From Actinomycetota bacterium (GTDB taxonomy: Bacteria; Actinomycetota; Acidimicrobiia; Spongiisociales; ZC4RG35), in NCBI GenBank assembly GCA_022615295.1, contig JAKEHF010000102.1:1-12590 (forward strand): DNA of 12,590 nucleotides, given 5' to 3'. Position 1 is the stretch's first letter; each line of letters starts with the position of its first letter. The notes beneath the pieces were generated by a model. The model searched no databases. It had not been told where the DNA came from and saw nothing but the letters and a program-made list of their open reading frames with translations. The position numbers and the translations under genes were made by a program. Shown one piece after another: positions 4,927-10,915 of this stretch.

Positions 4927-5531
4927 TGGGTTACCCGCAACGTCTGCTCAGCGAGGACGAGGTCATCGAGAGCGAGTTCCGGCCACACTGGTCACAACTG
5001 CTCCGCGAGGGGCTTCTCGTCCTGGCTGGGATCGTCCTCATCGTCCTCATCGCCGTCTCGACCGTGCCCAACTGGGTGATGCTGGCGGTTGCCGGCGTCG
5101 TGTTGGTCCTGATCGCCAACGGGGTGATCACCTGGCTCACGACCCAGCACGTGATCACCAACGAACGGGTCATCTTTCGGGCCGGGTTCATCTCCAAGCG
5201 TGGCAAGGAGATCCCTCTCGAAGTGGTCAACGACGTCGCCTTCAACCAGACGGTCTTCGAGCGGATCTTCGGCACGGGCGACCTGCTGATCGAGTCGGCG
5301 GGCACCCACGGACAGTCCCGTTATCGGGACATCCCAAAACCCGAGGAGGTGCAGACCCTGATCTACAAGGTCAGGGAGGGGCGTATGGCCTCACTCGAAC
5401 GTGCCGGCATGGCCCCTAGTGCAGAGTCCAGGGCGTCGCAGCTGGAGACCCTCTCCCGGCTCCACGACGAGGGCAAGCTCAGCGACGAGGAGTTCGAGGA
5501 CGAGAAGCGTCGTCTGCTCGGAGGTGGCTGA
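4926..5531 (+). CDS. Membrane bPH2-domain protein with C-terminal SHOCT domain (paralogue 2)
   Basis: A 201-aa paralogue of the preceding product with the same layout: MGYPQRLLSEDEVIESEFRP lead, hydrophobic segments at about 28-45 and 49-68, and a PH-like domain (about 72-155) containing HVITNERVIFRAGFISKRGK and FGTGDLLIESAG. A SHOCT motif ends it (TLSRLHDEGKLSDEEFEDEK). AAGGAGG at 4915-4921 lies inside the previous gene. It is 4 nt from the ATG at 4926 but only 1 nt from the ATG at 4923, so 4926 is preferred. The start overlaps the upstream TGA, and the gene's own TGA overlaps the ATG of the CoA ligase, so the three genes are probably translationally coupled. Function unknown. Confidence 0.87.
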   Translation: MGYPQRLLSEDEVIESEFRPHWSQLLREGLLVLAGIVLIVLIAVSTVPNWVMLAVAGVVLVLIANGVITWLTTQHVITNERVIFRAGFISKRGKEIPLEVVNDVAFNQTVFERIFGTGDLLIESAGTHGQSRYRDIPKPEEVQTLIYKVREGRMASLERAGMAPSAESRASQLETLSRLHDEGKLSDEEFEDEKRRLLGGG

Positions 5532-7132
5532 TGCCCCACATGCAGGACTTTCCGCTGTTGCTGTCCACGCTTTACGACCACGCCGTCTGGATCCACCCCG
5601 ACAGCGAGATCGTCTCGGTGCAGCCTGACCGCAGCATTTCCAGAGAGACCTACGCCACCACAGACTCGAGAGTGAGGAGACTGGCCACGGCCCTCGAAAG
5701 GCTCGGCATCGAAGGTGGCGACGCAGTCGGCACCTTCGCCTGGAACAACCAGCGCCATCATGAGATCTACTGGGCAACCGCCAACACGGGGAGGATCTGT
5801 CACACCATCAACCTGCGGCTGTTCGCCGATCAGATCGTCTACATCGCCAACCATGCGGGCGACCGGGTGATGATGGTCGACCCGGATCTGGTCCCCTTGA
5901 TCGCCCCGCTCCGGTCACGTCTCGACACCGTCGAGCGATGGGTCGTACTCGGCGGGGAGGCCAGCGATGATCTCCCGGGCTCGATCGCCTACGAGGACCT
6001 GATCGCCGACGTCCCGGAGCATGGCCTCTGGCCGGTCCTCGACGAGCGCTCCCCGATGATGCTGTGCTATTCCTCGGGGACCACCGGGAACCCCAAGGGC
6101 GTGGCCTACACCCAGAGGTCGACCTATGTCCACACCATCTCCAACCTGGCCAACTATGGGATCGATCCCTCGGACAATGTCCTCCCAGTGGTGCCGATGT
6201 TCCATGCCGCGGCCTGGGGTTATCCCTTCATGGCGGTGACCCGGGGTGCCAAGCTGACCTATCCGGGCCCGGATCTCTCACCACAGGGTCTCCTCGGCCT
6301 GTTCACGAATGAGAAGGTGACCTTCAGCGCCGGCGTGCCCACCGTGTGGCTGGGGATCAAGCAGTACCTCGAGGCCAACCCGGAGATCGACATCTCACAC
6401 ATGAGGGCCTTCTTCTGCGGCGGATCGGCGGTGCCGAGGTCCATGATCGAGTGGTACTGGACCAACAAGGGGGTCCGTGTCGTCCAGGGATGGGGGATGA
6501 CCGAGACCAACCCCGTGGCCTCGACCGCCATTCTCAAGCCCCATATGGAGTCATGGCCCCTCGAGGACCAGCTCGACCGGATGGAGACGGCGGGCATACC
6601 GGTGGCGGGGCTCCAGGTGAAGATCGTGGACGAGGTCGGTGAGGAGCTGCCCCACGACGGTGAGGCCTTCGGTGAGCTCCTGATACGAGGCCCTTGGATA
6701 GCCGCCGAGTACTACAAGGACGACCGGACCGCCCAATCCTTCGTCGACGGATGGCTCCGCACCGGCGATGTCTGCAAGATCACCCCGGAGGGCTACATCC
6801 GGATCACCGACCGGGCCAAGGACGTGATCAAGTCGGGTGGCGAGTGGATCTCCTCGCTCGACCTGGAGAACCTGCTCATGGCCCACCACGCCGTCGCCGA
6901 AGCGACCGTCGTCGGGTTGAAGCACCTCAAGTGGCAAGAGCGGCCCGTCGCCTTCGTGGTCAAGTCGGCCGAGGTGACCGAAGAGGACCTTCTCCAGTAT
7001 CTCGCCGGACGTGTCGCCAAGTGGTGGATCCCGGACAAGGTGGTCTTCATCGACGCGGTTCCCAAGACCGGGACCGGGAAGTTCGACAAGAAGGTGGTGC
7101 GGGACCAATACGCCGACCTGTTGATGGAGTGA
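5531..7132 (+). CDS. Fatty-acid--CoA ligase (AMP-forming, AlkK/FadD-like)
   Basis: A 533-aa adenylate-forming enzyme that converts a carboxylic acid, probably a medium- or long-chain fatty acid, to its acyl-CoA with ATP. The order of motifs is complete: P-loop YSSGTTGNPKGVAY (from 180), WGMTETNP (321-328), RTGDV (410-414), GYIRITDRAKDVIKSGGEWI (421-440) and PKTGTGKFDK with catalytic Lys517. The N-terminus MQDFPLLLSTLYDHA and NLRLFADQIVYIANHA are typical of the AlkK-like branch. GGAGG at 5520-5524 lies 6 nt before the ATG at 5531. An ATG three codons later is a possible alternative start. The length is normal and the gene intact. It is coupled to two bPH2-SHOCT membrane proteins, which may hint at membrane-associated lipid uptake or activation. 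The exact acid cannot be told from sequence. Confidence 0.93.
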   Translation: MPHMQDFPLLLSTLYDHAVWIHPDSEIVSVQPDRSISRETYATTDSRVRRLATALERLGIEGGDAVGTFAWNNQRHHEIYWATANTGRICHTINLRLFADQIVYIANHAGDRVMMVDPDLVPLIAPLRSRLDTVERWVVLGGEASDDLPGSIAYEDLIADVPEHGLWPVLDERSPMMLCYSSGTTGNPKGVAYTQRSTYVHTISNLANYGIDPSDNVLPVVPMFHAAAWGYPFMAVTRGAKLTYPGPDLSPQGLLGLFTNEKVTFSAGVPTVWLGIKQYLEANPEIDISHMRAFFCGGSAVPRSMIEWYWTNKGVRVVQGWGMTETNPVASTAILKPHMESWPLEDQLDRMETAGIPVAGLQVKIVDEVGEELPHDGEAFGELLIRGPWIAAEYYKDDRTAQSFVDGWLRTGDVCKITPEGYIRITDRAKDVIKSGGEWISSLDLENLLMAHHAVAEATVVGLKHLKWQERPVAFVVKSAEVTEEDLLQYLAGRVAKWWIPDKVVFIDAVPKTGTGKFDKKVVRDQYADLLME

Positions 7133-7170
7133 GTGGACGCTTCAACTACCTGATGAGACGGGCGGTGAGA

Positions 7171-7192
7171 CGTCGGGGTGGTCTGCCCGACG
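7171..7192. terminator. Possible bidirectional hairpin between convergent genes
   Basis: CGTCGGG (7171-7177) pairs perfectly with CCCGACG (7186-7192) around an eight-base loop. It lies in the 68-bp gap between the CoA ligase stop and the lipoprotein stop. No T-tract follows on either side, so termination activity is uncertain. Confidence 0.35.
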
Positions 7193-7200
7193 ACGGCTGA

Positions 7201-7803
7201 TCAAGGAACGTACTGCTCCTCGATGGCGACCACGATCCCGTCGGAGATCGTGATCCACCACGGGCTGAACCTCATGGCCAGGATCGAGTCGTCCGTCTCC
7301 CCGGTGAGAGCCTCGACCAGCTCGTCGTAGGTGATCTCCTGGCTCGCCAGTTCCTGGGTCTCCTCGTAGTGGTACCAGACCGAGGTCACCATCACGTCGG
7401 GGTCGACCTCCCGGACGAGGACTGTTGGGTCGAGGTTGCGGATGTAGTAGTCGTTGGGCGGGGGCGACTCGGCGCCGTCCTCGGCGGCTGCGGCGGCCGC
7501 CTCTTCGCCCCCGAACCATACGGCGAGATCGAAATGGATCTCGGGTCCCCCGGTGAGACCCTCGATGAAGACATGGTCGACGAACACGAGATAGGTCCCG
7601 TCCTCGAGGTCGACGACGAGATCGTCCGTCGTTATCGGGGTGGCCCGGTCGCCCGGCCACAAGGAGTTGGTCGTCGTGGTAGTCGGCTCCGTGGTCGTGG
7701 TCGTGACGGGAGGTAGCGACGTTGTGGTCGTCGTGGCGGCGACCCCGGTGCCACAAGCGGTTACGGCCAGCACCATGAACGCGGCAAGCCGAGGTATGCG
7801 CAT
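7201..7803 (-). CDS. Putative lipoprotein with Thr-rich linker
   Basis: A 200-aa exported protein. It begins MRIPRLAAFMVLAVTACG, a short signal peptide with a lipobox (VTAC) that would lipidate Cys17. A low-complexity stretch of Thr runs (about 24-49) follows, typical of a cell-wall-spanning tether in actinobacterial lipoproteins. The rest (about 50-200) is an acidic globular region with an Ala/Glu-rich insert (EEAAAAAAEDG), and motifs such as YLVFVDHVFIEG and FSPWWITISDG. I do not recognise the domain. The frame is open a few codons further up through TTG/GTG codons, but the ATG at 7803 gives the proper signal peptide. No clear ribosome site was seen. It lies 43 bp after the 89-aa gene on the same strand, so the two may share a transcript. 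Confidence 0.8.
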   Translation of the reverse strand: MRIPRLAAFMVLAVTACGTGVAATTTTTSLPPVTTTTTEPTTTTTNSLWPGDRATPITTDDLVVDLEDGTYLVFVDHVFIEGLTGGPEIHFDLAVWFGGEEAAAAAAEDGAESPPPNDYYIRNLDPTVLVREVDPDVMVTSVWYHYEETQELASQEITYDELVEALTGETDDSILAMRFSPWWITISDGIVVAIEEQYVP

Positions 7804-7846
7804 CAACACAGTCAACTAGCCGTCGGGGCCTATTGGTTCCCCGGGC

Positions 7847-8116
7847 TCAATCGATCTCGATCAACTCCCCGGTGCGGAGGTCGACTATGAACTCCTTCTC
7901 GCTCCGGGAGTCGACGATGAAGTTGGCCAGCCTGGCCCCCTGGACTCGCACCACCCACCAGGCGTACTCGCTGTTGCCCTCGCGGTGATAACGACGGACG
8001 GCGGAGCGGACGATTCGAACAGCGTCGGCCTCCTCGCCAAAGACCCCAAGAAGGGTCTCGTCGATGTCGGCCTTGCCGATGTGTTCGACGTATTGAACCG
8101 CCTCGTACCGGTACAC
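7847..8116 (-). CDS. Small protein of unknown function, 89 aa
   Basis: A compact soluble protein starting at GTG 8116, with GGAGG at 8125-8121 four bases upstream. It begins (M)YRYEAVQYVEHIGKADID. A helical, Arg-rich middle carries IVRSAVRRYHREG. A beta-rich C-terminus carries WWVVRVQGARLANFIVDS and ends EFIVDLRTGELIEID. There is no signal peptide or membrane segment. I do not recognise a family. Good ribosome-site spacing and a TAGAAT -10 box upstream support expression. It is divergent from the fabI operon and upstream of a lipoprotein gene. Confidence 0.7.
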   Translation of the reverse strand: MYRYEAVQYVEHIGKADIDETLLGVFGEEADAVRIVRSAVRRYHREGNSEYAWWVVRVQGARLANFIVDSRSEKEFIVDLRTGELIEID

Positions 8117-8133
8117 GGTGCCTCCGGGCAGCG

Positions 8134-8139
8134 ATTCTA
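8134..8139 (-). promoter_or_regulatory. TAGAAT -10 box for the 89-aa gene / lipoprotein transcript
   Basis: Minus strand TAGAAT (8139-8134) is close to the TATAAT consensus and would start transcription near 8127, just ahead of the GGAGG site and the GTG at 8116. The -35 region (about 8157-8162) is poor. Confidence 0.45.
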
Positions 8140-8166
8140 CAAGTGGGCCCGGGGTGGGGCCAGCCC

Positions 8167-8172
8167 TATGCT
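8167..8172 (+). promoter_or_regulatory. TATGCT -10 box for a leaderless fabI operon mRNA
   Basis: TATGCT (8167-8172) ends 6 nt before the GTG at 8179, placing the transcription start at about the start codon. No ribosome site precedes this GTG. The promoter is back to back with that of the 89-aa gene. Confidence 0.45.
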
Positions 8173-8178
8173 CGACCG

Positions 8179-8541
8179 GTGACCACCTTTCACCAGGTCC
8201 TGGGTCAGATCGTCGTGGTCATCTGTGGTCTGGTCGGTCTCTGGGGCGTGGCGATGGCACGTCGGGACACGGTCCCACGGATCTTCACCATGGGTGTCGG
8301 TGTGGCGATCACGGTGACGGTGCTCCAGGTGGCTCTCGGTGCGGTCCTCATGACGTCTGGCACCCTCGAGCCCGGAGACCAGCACGTGTTCTACGGGGTC
8401 CTCGTCGCCCTGACCCTCGTCTTCGCATACATCTACCGGGCCCAGCTCCGCAACCGGCCCACCCTCGCCTACGGCCTTCTTCTACTCTTCACGATGGGTC
8501 TCGGCATTCGGGCCATCCAAACCATTGGAGTGAACTTCTGA
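8179..8541 (+). CDS. Four-helix integral membrane protein of unknown function
   Basis: A 120-aa protein, nearly all hydrophobic. Four membrane segments are visible at about residues 6-22 (VLGQIVVVICGLVGLWGVAM), 32-52 (FTMGVGVAITVTVLQVALGAV), 62-77 (HVFYGVLVALTLVFAYIY) and 87-105 (TLAYGLLLLFTMGLGIRAI), with short polar loops (ARRDTVPR, RAQLRNRP). No catalytic motif or family was recognised. GTG 8179 is chosen because it lies just after a -10 box and begins (M)TTFHQVLG. An in-frame ATG 12 codons upstream would add a Gly/Pro-rich lead lying mostly before the promoter. The gene's TGA overlaps the fabI ATG, so the two are probably co-translated. Confidence 0.75.
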   Translation: MTTFHQVLGQIVVVICGLVGLWGVAMARRDTVPRIFTMGVGVAITVTVLQVALGAVLMTSGTLEPGDQHVFYGVLVALTLVFAYIYRAQLRNRPTLAYGLLLLFTMGLGIRAIQTIGVNF

Positions 8542-9329
8542 TGTTGCTCGAGGAGAAGAAGCTGCTCGTCACCGGCGTCCTCACCGACGACTCGATCGCC
8601 TGGCACACCGCCCGCATCGCCCAAGAGGAGGGCGCCGAGATCGTGGTGACCGGTTTTGGCCGTGGTCTGCGACTCACCGAGCGAGCGGTGCAACGTCTCC
8701 CCGCGCCTTGCGACGTCCTCGAGCTCGACATCAACGACCCCGGTCACGTCGAGGGGTTGACGACAGACCTCACCCGACGTTGGGGAAGGGTGGACGGCGC
8801 CCTCCACGCCATTGCCTTCGCCCCGGGGGACGCCCTCGGGGGGAACTTCCTCAACACACCCGTCGATTCGGCGCAGACGGCCTTTGTCACCTCGGCGTTC
8901 TCCTACAAGACCCTGGCCGTGGCCCTACTCCCGTTGATGCAGGCGGCCGGTGGGGGAGCCCTAGTCGCCATGGACTTCGACAACACCCAGGCCTGGCCGG
9001 CCTATGACTGGATGGGTGTCGCCAAGTCGGCATTGCAGAGCGTCACCCGCTATCTGGCCAGGGACCTCGGTCGATACGGGGTCAGGGTGAACGCGGTCTC
9101 CGCCGGCCCCCTGGGGACGGTGGCGGCCAAGTCGATCCCCGGTTTCGAGCGATTCGACGAGGTGTGGGCGGAGAGGTCGCCCCTCCCCTGGGACACCACC
9201 GACCCCGACCCCGTCGCCCGGATGGTGTGCGTCCTCCTCAGCGACTGGGCCCCGATGACCACGGGTGAGATCGTCCACGTCGACGGGGGTTTCCACGCCG
9301 TCGCCGCGGGCCCGGGGTCGGGCGAGTGA
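8541..9329 (+). CDS. fabI: Enoyl-[acyl-carrier-protein] reductase (InhA/FabI type)
   Basis: A 262-aa short-chain dehydrogenase-type enzyme that reduces trans-2-enoyl-ACP with NAD(P)H, the last step of each type II fatty acid elongation cycle. The nucleotide-binding N-terminus LLVTGVLTDDSIAWHTARIA is the FabI/InhA variant of the glycine motif. DGALHAIAFAP follows near residue 85. The active site is AYDWMGVAKSAL, with Tyr155 and Lys162 in the Y-x6-K spacing of InhA, preceded by MDFD (144-147). YGVRVNAVSAGP and the C-terminal LLSDWAPMTTGEIVHVDGG complete the fold. It resembles mycobacterial InhA more than E. coli FabI by eye. A longer open frame continues upstream, but homology begins at the ATG at 8541. 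That ATG overlaps the previous TGA and has TTGGAG 10 nt upstream. The downstream gene overlaps by 4 bp. Confidence 0.95.
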   Translation: MLLEEKKLLVTGVLTDDSIAWHTARIAQEEGAEIVVTGFGRGLRLTERAVQRLPAPCDVLELDINDPGHVEGLTTDLTRRWGRVDGALHAIAFAPGDALGGNFLNTPVDSAQTAFVTSAFSYKTLAVALLPLMQAAGGGALVAMDFDNTQAWPAYDWMGVAKSALQSVTRYLARDLGRYGVRVNAVSAGPLGTVAAKSIPGFERFDEVWAERSPLPWDTTDPDPVARMVCVLLSDWAPMTTGEIVHVDGGFHAVAAGPGSGE

Positions 9330-9934
9330 GCTTCATCACCAGGGGGTTCGAAGGGCGCCGCCGGTCGAGGGAGCCCTCGGGACGGATCCCCCCCGGTCAG
9401 TACGCCACGCTCGACTTCCCGGTGCTTTCGGCAGGGCCGACACCACGGATATCACGCGAAGAGTGGCGGCTCACCCTCGCCGACACCACCGGCGCCGAGC
9501 GGAGTTGGTCCTGGGAGGAGTTCACCGCCCTGCCGGTCACCGACATCACCGTCGACATCCACTGTGTCACCAAATGGACCAAGCTCGACACCACCTGGGG
9601 CGGGGTCACGCTCGAGGATCTCCTCGCCGGTGTGGAGTTGGGGGAGGCGACGGTTGTGTTGGCACACTCCTACGACGGGTACACGACCAATGTCCCCCTC
9701 GCCGACCTGTCCGGAGGCCGGGCCATGGTGGCCCATACCTATGCAGGCGAGCCCCTGGAGCCGGAGCACGGCGGGCCGGCGCGTCTGCTCGTCCCCCATC
9801 TCTACTTCTGGAAGAGCGCCAAGTGGGTGAATCGTCTGGAGATGCTCACCCACGATCGGCCCGGGTTCTGGGAGTCCTACGGGTATCACAACTATGGGGA
9901 TCCGTGGCGGGAGCAGAGATACAGCGGCGACTGA
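9326..9934 (+). CDS. Sulfite-oxidase-like molybdopterin oxidoreductase
   Basis: A 202-aa protein with the molybdopterin-binding fold of the sulfite oxidase / MsrP (YedY) superfamily. Cys80 in VDIHCVTKWTKLDTTWGG is the expected molybdenum ligand. HSYDGYTTNVPLADL, GEPLEPEHGGPARLLVPHLY and FWKSAKWVNRLEML are the usual cofactor-pocket segments. There is no Tat or Sec signal peptide, so it should be cytoplasmic. The heme and dimerisation domains of full sulfite oxidases are absent, as is normal for this short subfamily. The GTG at 9326 overlaps the fabI stop (GTGA). The next gene, a flavin reductase, is probably its electron-transfer partner. The physiological substrate is unknown; sulfite is only one possibility. 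Confidence 0.9.
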   Translation: MSFITRGFEGRRRSREPSGRIPPGQYATLDFPVLSAGPTPRISREEWRLTLADTTGAERSWSWEEFTALPVTDITVDIHCVTKWTKLDTTWGGVTLEDLLAGVELGEATVVLAHSYDGYTTNVPLADLSGGRAMVAHTYAGEPLEPEHGGPARLLVPHLYFWKSAKWVNRLEMLTHDRPGFWESYGYHNYGDPWREQRYSGD

Positions 9935-10653
9935 ACTGGCTGGTCGCCGTGGTCGTCGGGGTGGTCGAGGAGACGCCCAGCGTCAGGAGCCTCACCCTGA
10001 GCTGCCCGGGGTGGCCCGGTCATCGCCCCGGCCAGCACATCGACCTGCGGCTAACGGCACCGGATGGCTATCAGGCTCAGCGCAGTTACTCGATAGCCAC
10101 GCCGAGCGAGGGGGAGCTGGTGACGATCACGGTCGAGCGGATCTTCGAGGGGGAGGTGTCCCCGTTCCTGCTCGACGTGGTGGCGCCGGGGGACAGGCTC
10201 GAGCTGCGCGGCCCCATCGGGGGATACTTCGTCTGGGATCCGGGCGAGGGGCCACCGGTCTTCCTCGCCGGCGGGGGGAGCGGTGTCGTGCCTCTCATGG
10301 CGATGCTCAGGGCGAGGATTTCGTCGGGAGACGGCACCCCCATGCATCTCCTCGTGTCGGCACGCTCCCGCGACGACATCGTCTACCGGGAGGAGCTGGA
10401 GACCCTGTCCCATCACGACGGCGTCGTCGTCACCCTCACCCTCACCAGGAGCCGACCCGAGGGCTGGACCGGCTACGACAGGAGGGTGGACGGGGCCATG
10501 CTCCGAGACCTCGTCATGTCGCCCGACAGCGGTCTGGTCAGCTACGTGTGCGGGCCGACCGGCTTCACCGAGAGCGTGGCAGGTCTTCTCGTCGCCCTCG
10601 GCCATCCGCCCCACAGGGTCTTGACAGAGCGTTTTGGGCCGACGGGAGGATGA
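9904..10653 (+). CDS. FAD-binding ferredoxin/NADPH reductase-like oxidoreductase
   Basis: A flavin reductase of the ferredoxin-NADP+ reductase superfamily, about 249 aa, expected to pass electrons between NAD(P)H and the molybdoenzyme encoded before it. RSYSIA (60-65) is the FAD-binding motif, PVFLAGGGSGVVPLMAML (about 118-135) the pyridine-nucleotide site, and YVCGPTGF (214-221) with ERFG near the end the C-terminal catalytic region. There is no 2Fe-2S domain. The start is uncertain. GTG 9904 gives about 10 residues before the conserved WLVAVVVGVVEETPSV and overlaps the previous gene by 31 bp; GTG 9949 would be shorter. A long frame extends far upstream but is not homologous there. It is followed with a 1-bp gap by the DUF6510 gene. 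Confidence 0.88.
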   Translation: MAGAEIQRRLNWLVAVVVGVVEETPSVRSLTLSCPGWPGHRPGQHIDLRLTAPDGYQAQRSYSIATPSEGELVTITVERIFEGEVSPFLLDVVAPGDRLELRGPIGGYFVWDPGEGPPVFLAGGGSGVVPLMAMLRARISSGDGTPMHLLVSARSRDDIVYREELETLSHHDGVVVTLTLTRSRPEGWTGYDRRVDGAMLRDLVMSPDSGLVSYVCGPTGFTESVAGLLVALGHPPHRVLTERFGPTGG

Positions 10654-10654
10654 G

Positions 10655-10912
10655 ATGAGACATGTCGACGGCAATGCCATGGGCGGGCTGCTCTGGGAGG
10701 TCTTCGGCGCCGAGATGACACATCAGCTCGGCTGCTGCGCCGGATGCGGCGCCGTCAACCCATTGGCGACGCTGACCGTCTACCGGGACGCACCCGGTGA
10801 GGTGGCGCGCTGTCCGGCCTGCGGGACCGTGTCGATCGTGGTCGTCCGGATGCCCCACGCGATCCGGGTGACCATAGAGGGGGTCCGCTGGCTCCAGATC
10901 CACACCGGCTGA
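10655..10912 (+). CDS. DUF6510-like zinc-ribbon protein
   Basis: An 85-aa protein with two cysteine pairs: GCCAGCG (Cys27, 28 and 31) and ARCPACG (Cys53, Cys56), an arrangement that would bind one zinc ion. The N-terminus (M)RHVDGNAMGGLLWEVFGAE and a C-terminal MPHAIRVTIEGVRWLQI match the DUF6510 proteins I know of beside the same sulfite-oxidase-like and flavin reductase genes. Its role is unknown; it may be an accessory or regulatory subunit. GGGAGGA at 10644-10650 precedes the ATG at 10655 by 4 nt. It ends the operon and converges on the histidine kinase with a 3-bp gap, leaving no room for a terminator. Confidence 0.8.
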   Translation: MRHVDGNAMGGLLWEVFGAEMTHQLGCCAGCGAVNPLATLTVYRDAPGEVARCPACGTVSIVVVRMPHAIRVTIEGVRWLQIHTG

Positions 10913-10915
10913 GGG

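Noticed and set aside
7675..7735. Thr-codon repeat run as a CRISPR or tandem repeat element
   Set aside because: It is simply the coding sequence of the Thr-rich linker of the lipoprotein, with no regular spacer structure.
8118..9329. A 403-aa version of FabI starting at 8118
   Set aside because: The extra N-terminal region is low-complexity and overlaps the membrane-protein gene. InhA-type homology begins at the ATG at 8541.
9265..10653. A 462-aa version of the flavin reductase
   Set aside because: The upstream part is a shadow of the molybdoenzyme gene in another frame; reductase homology begins only near 9934.
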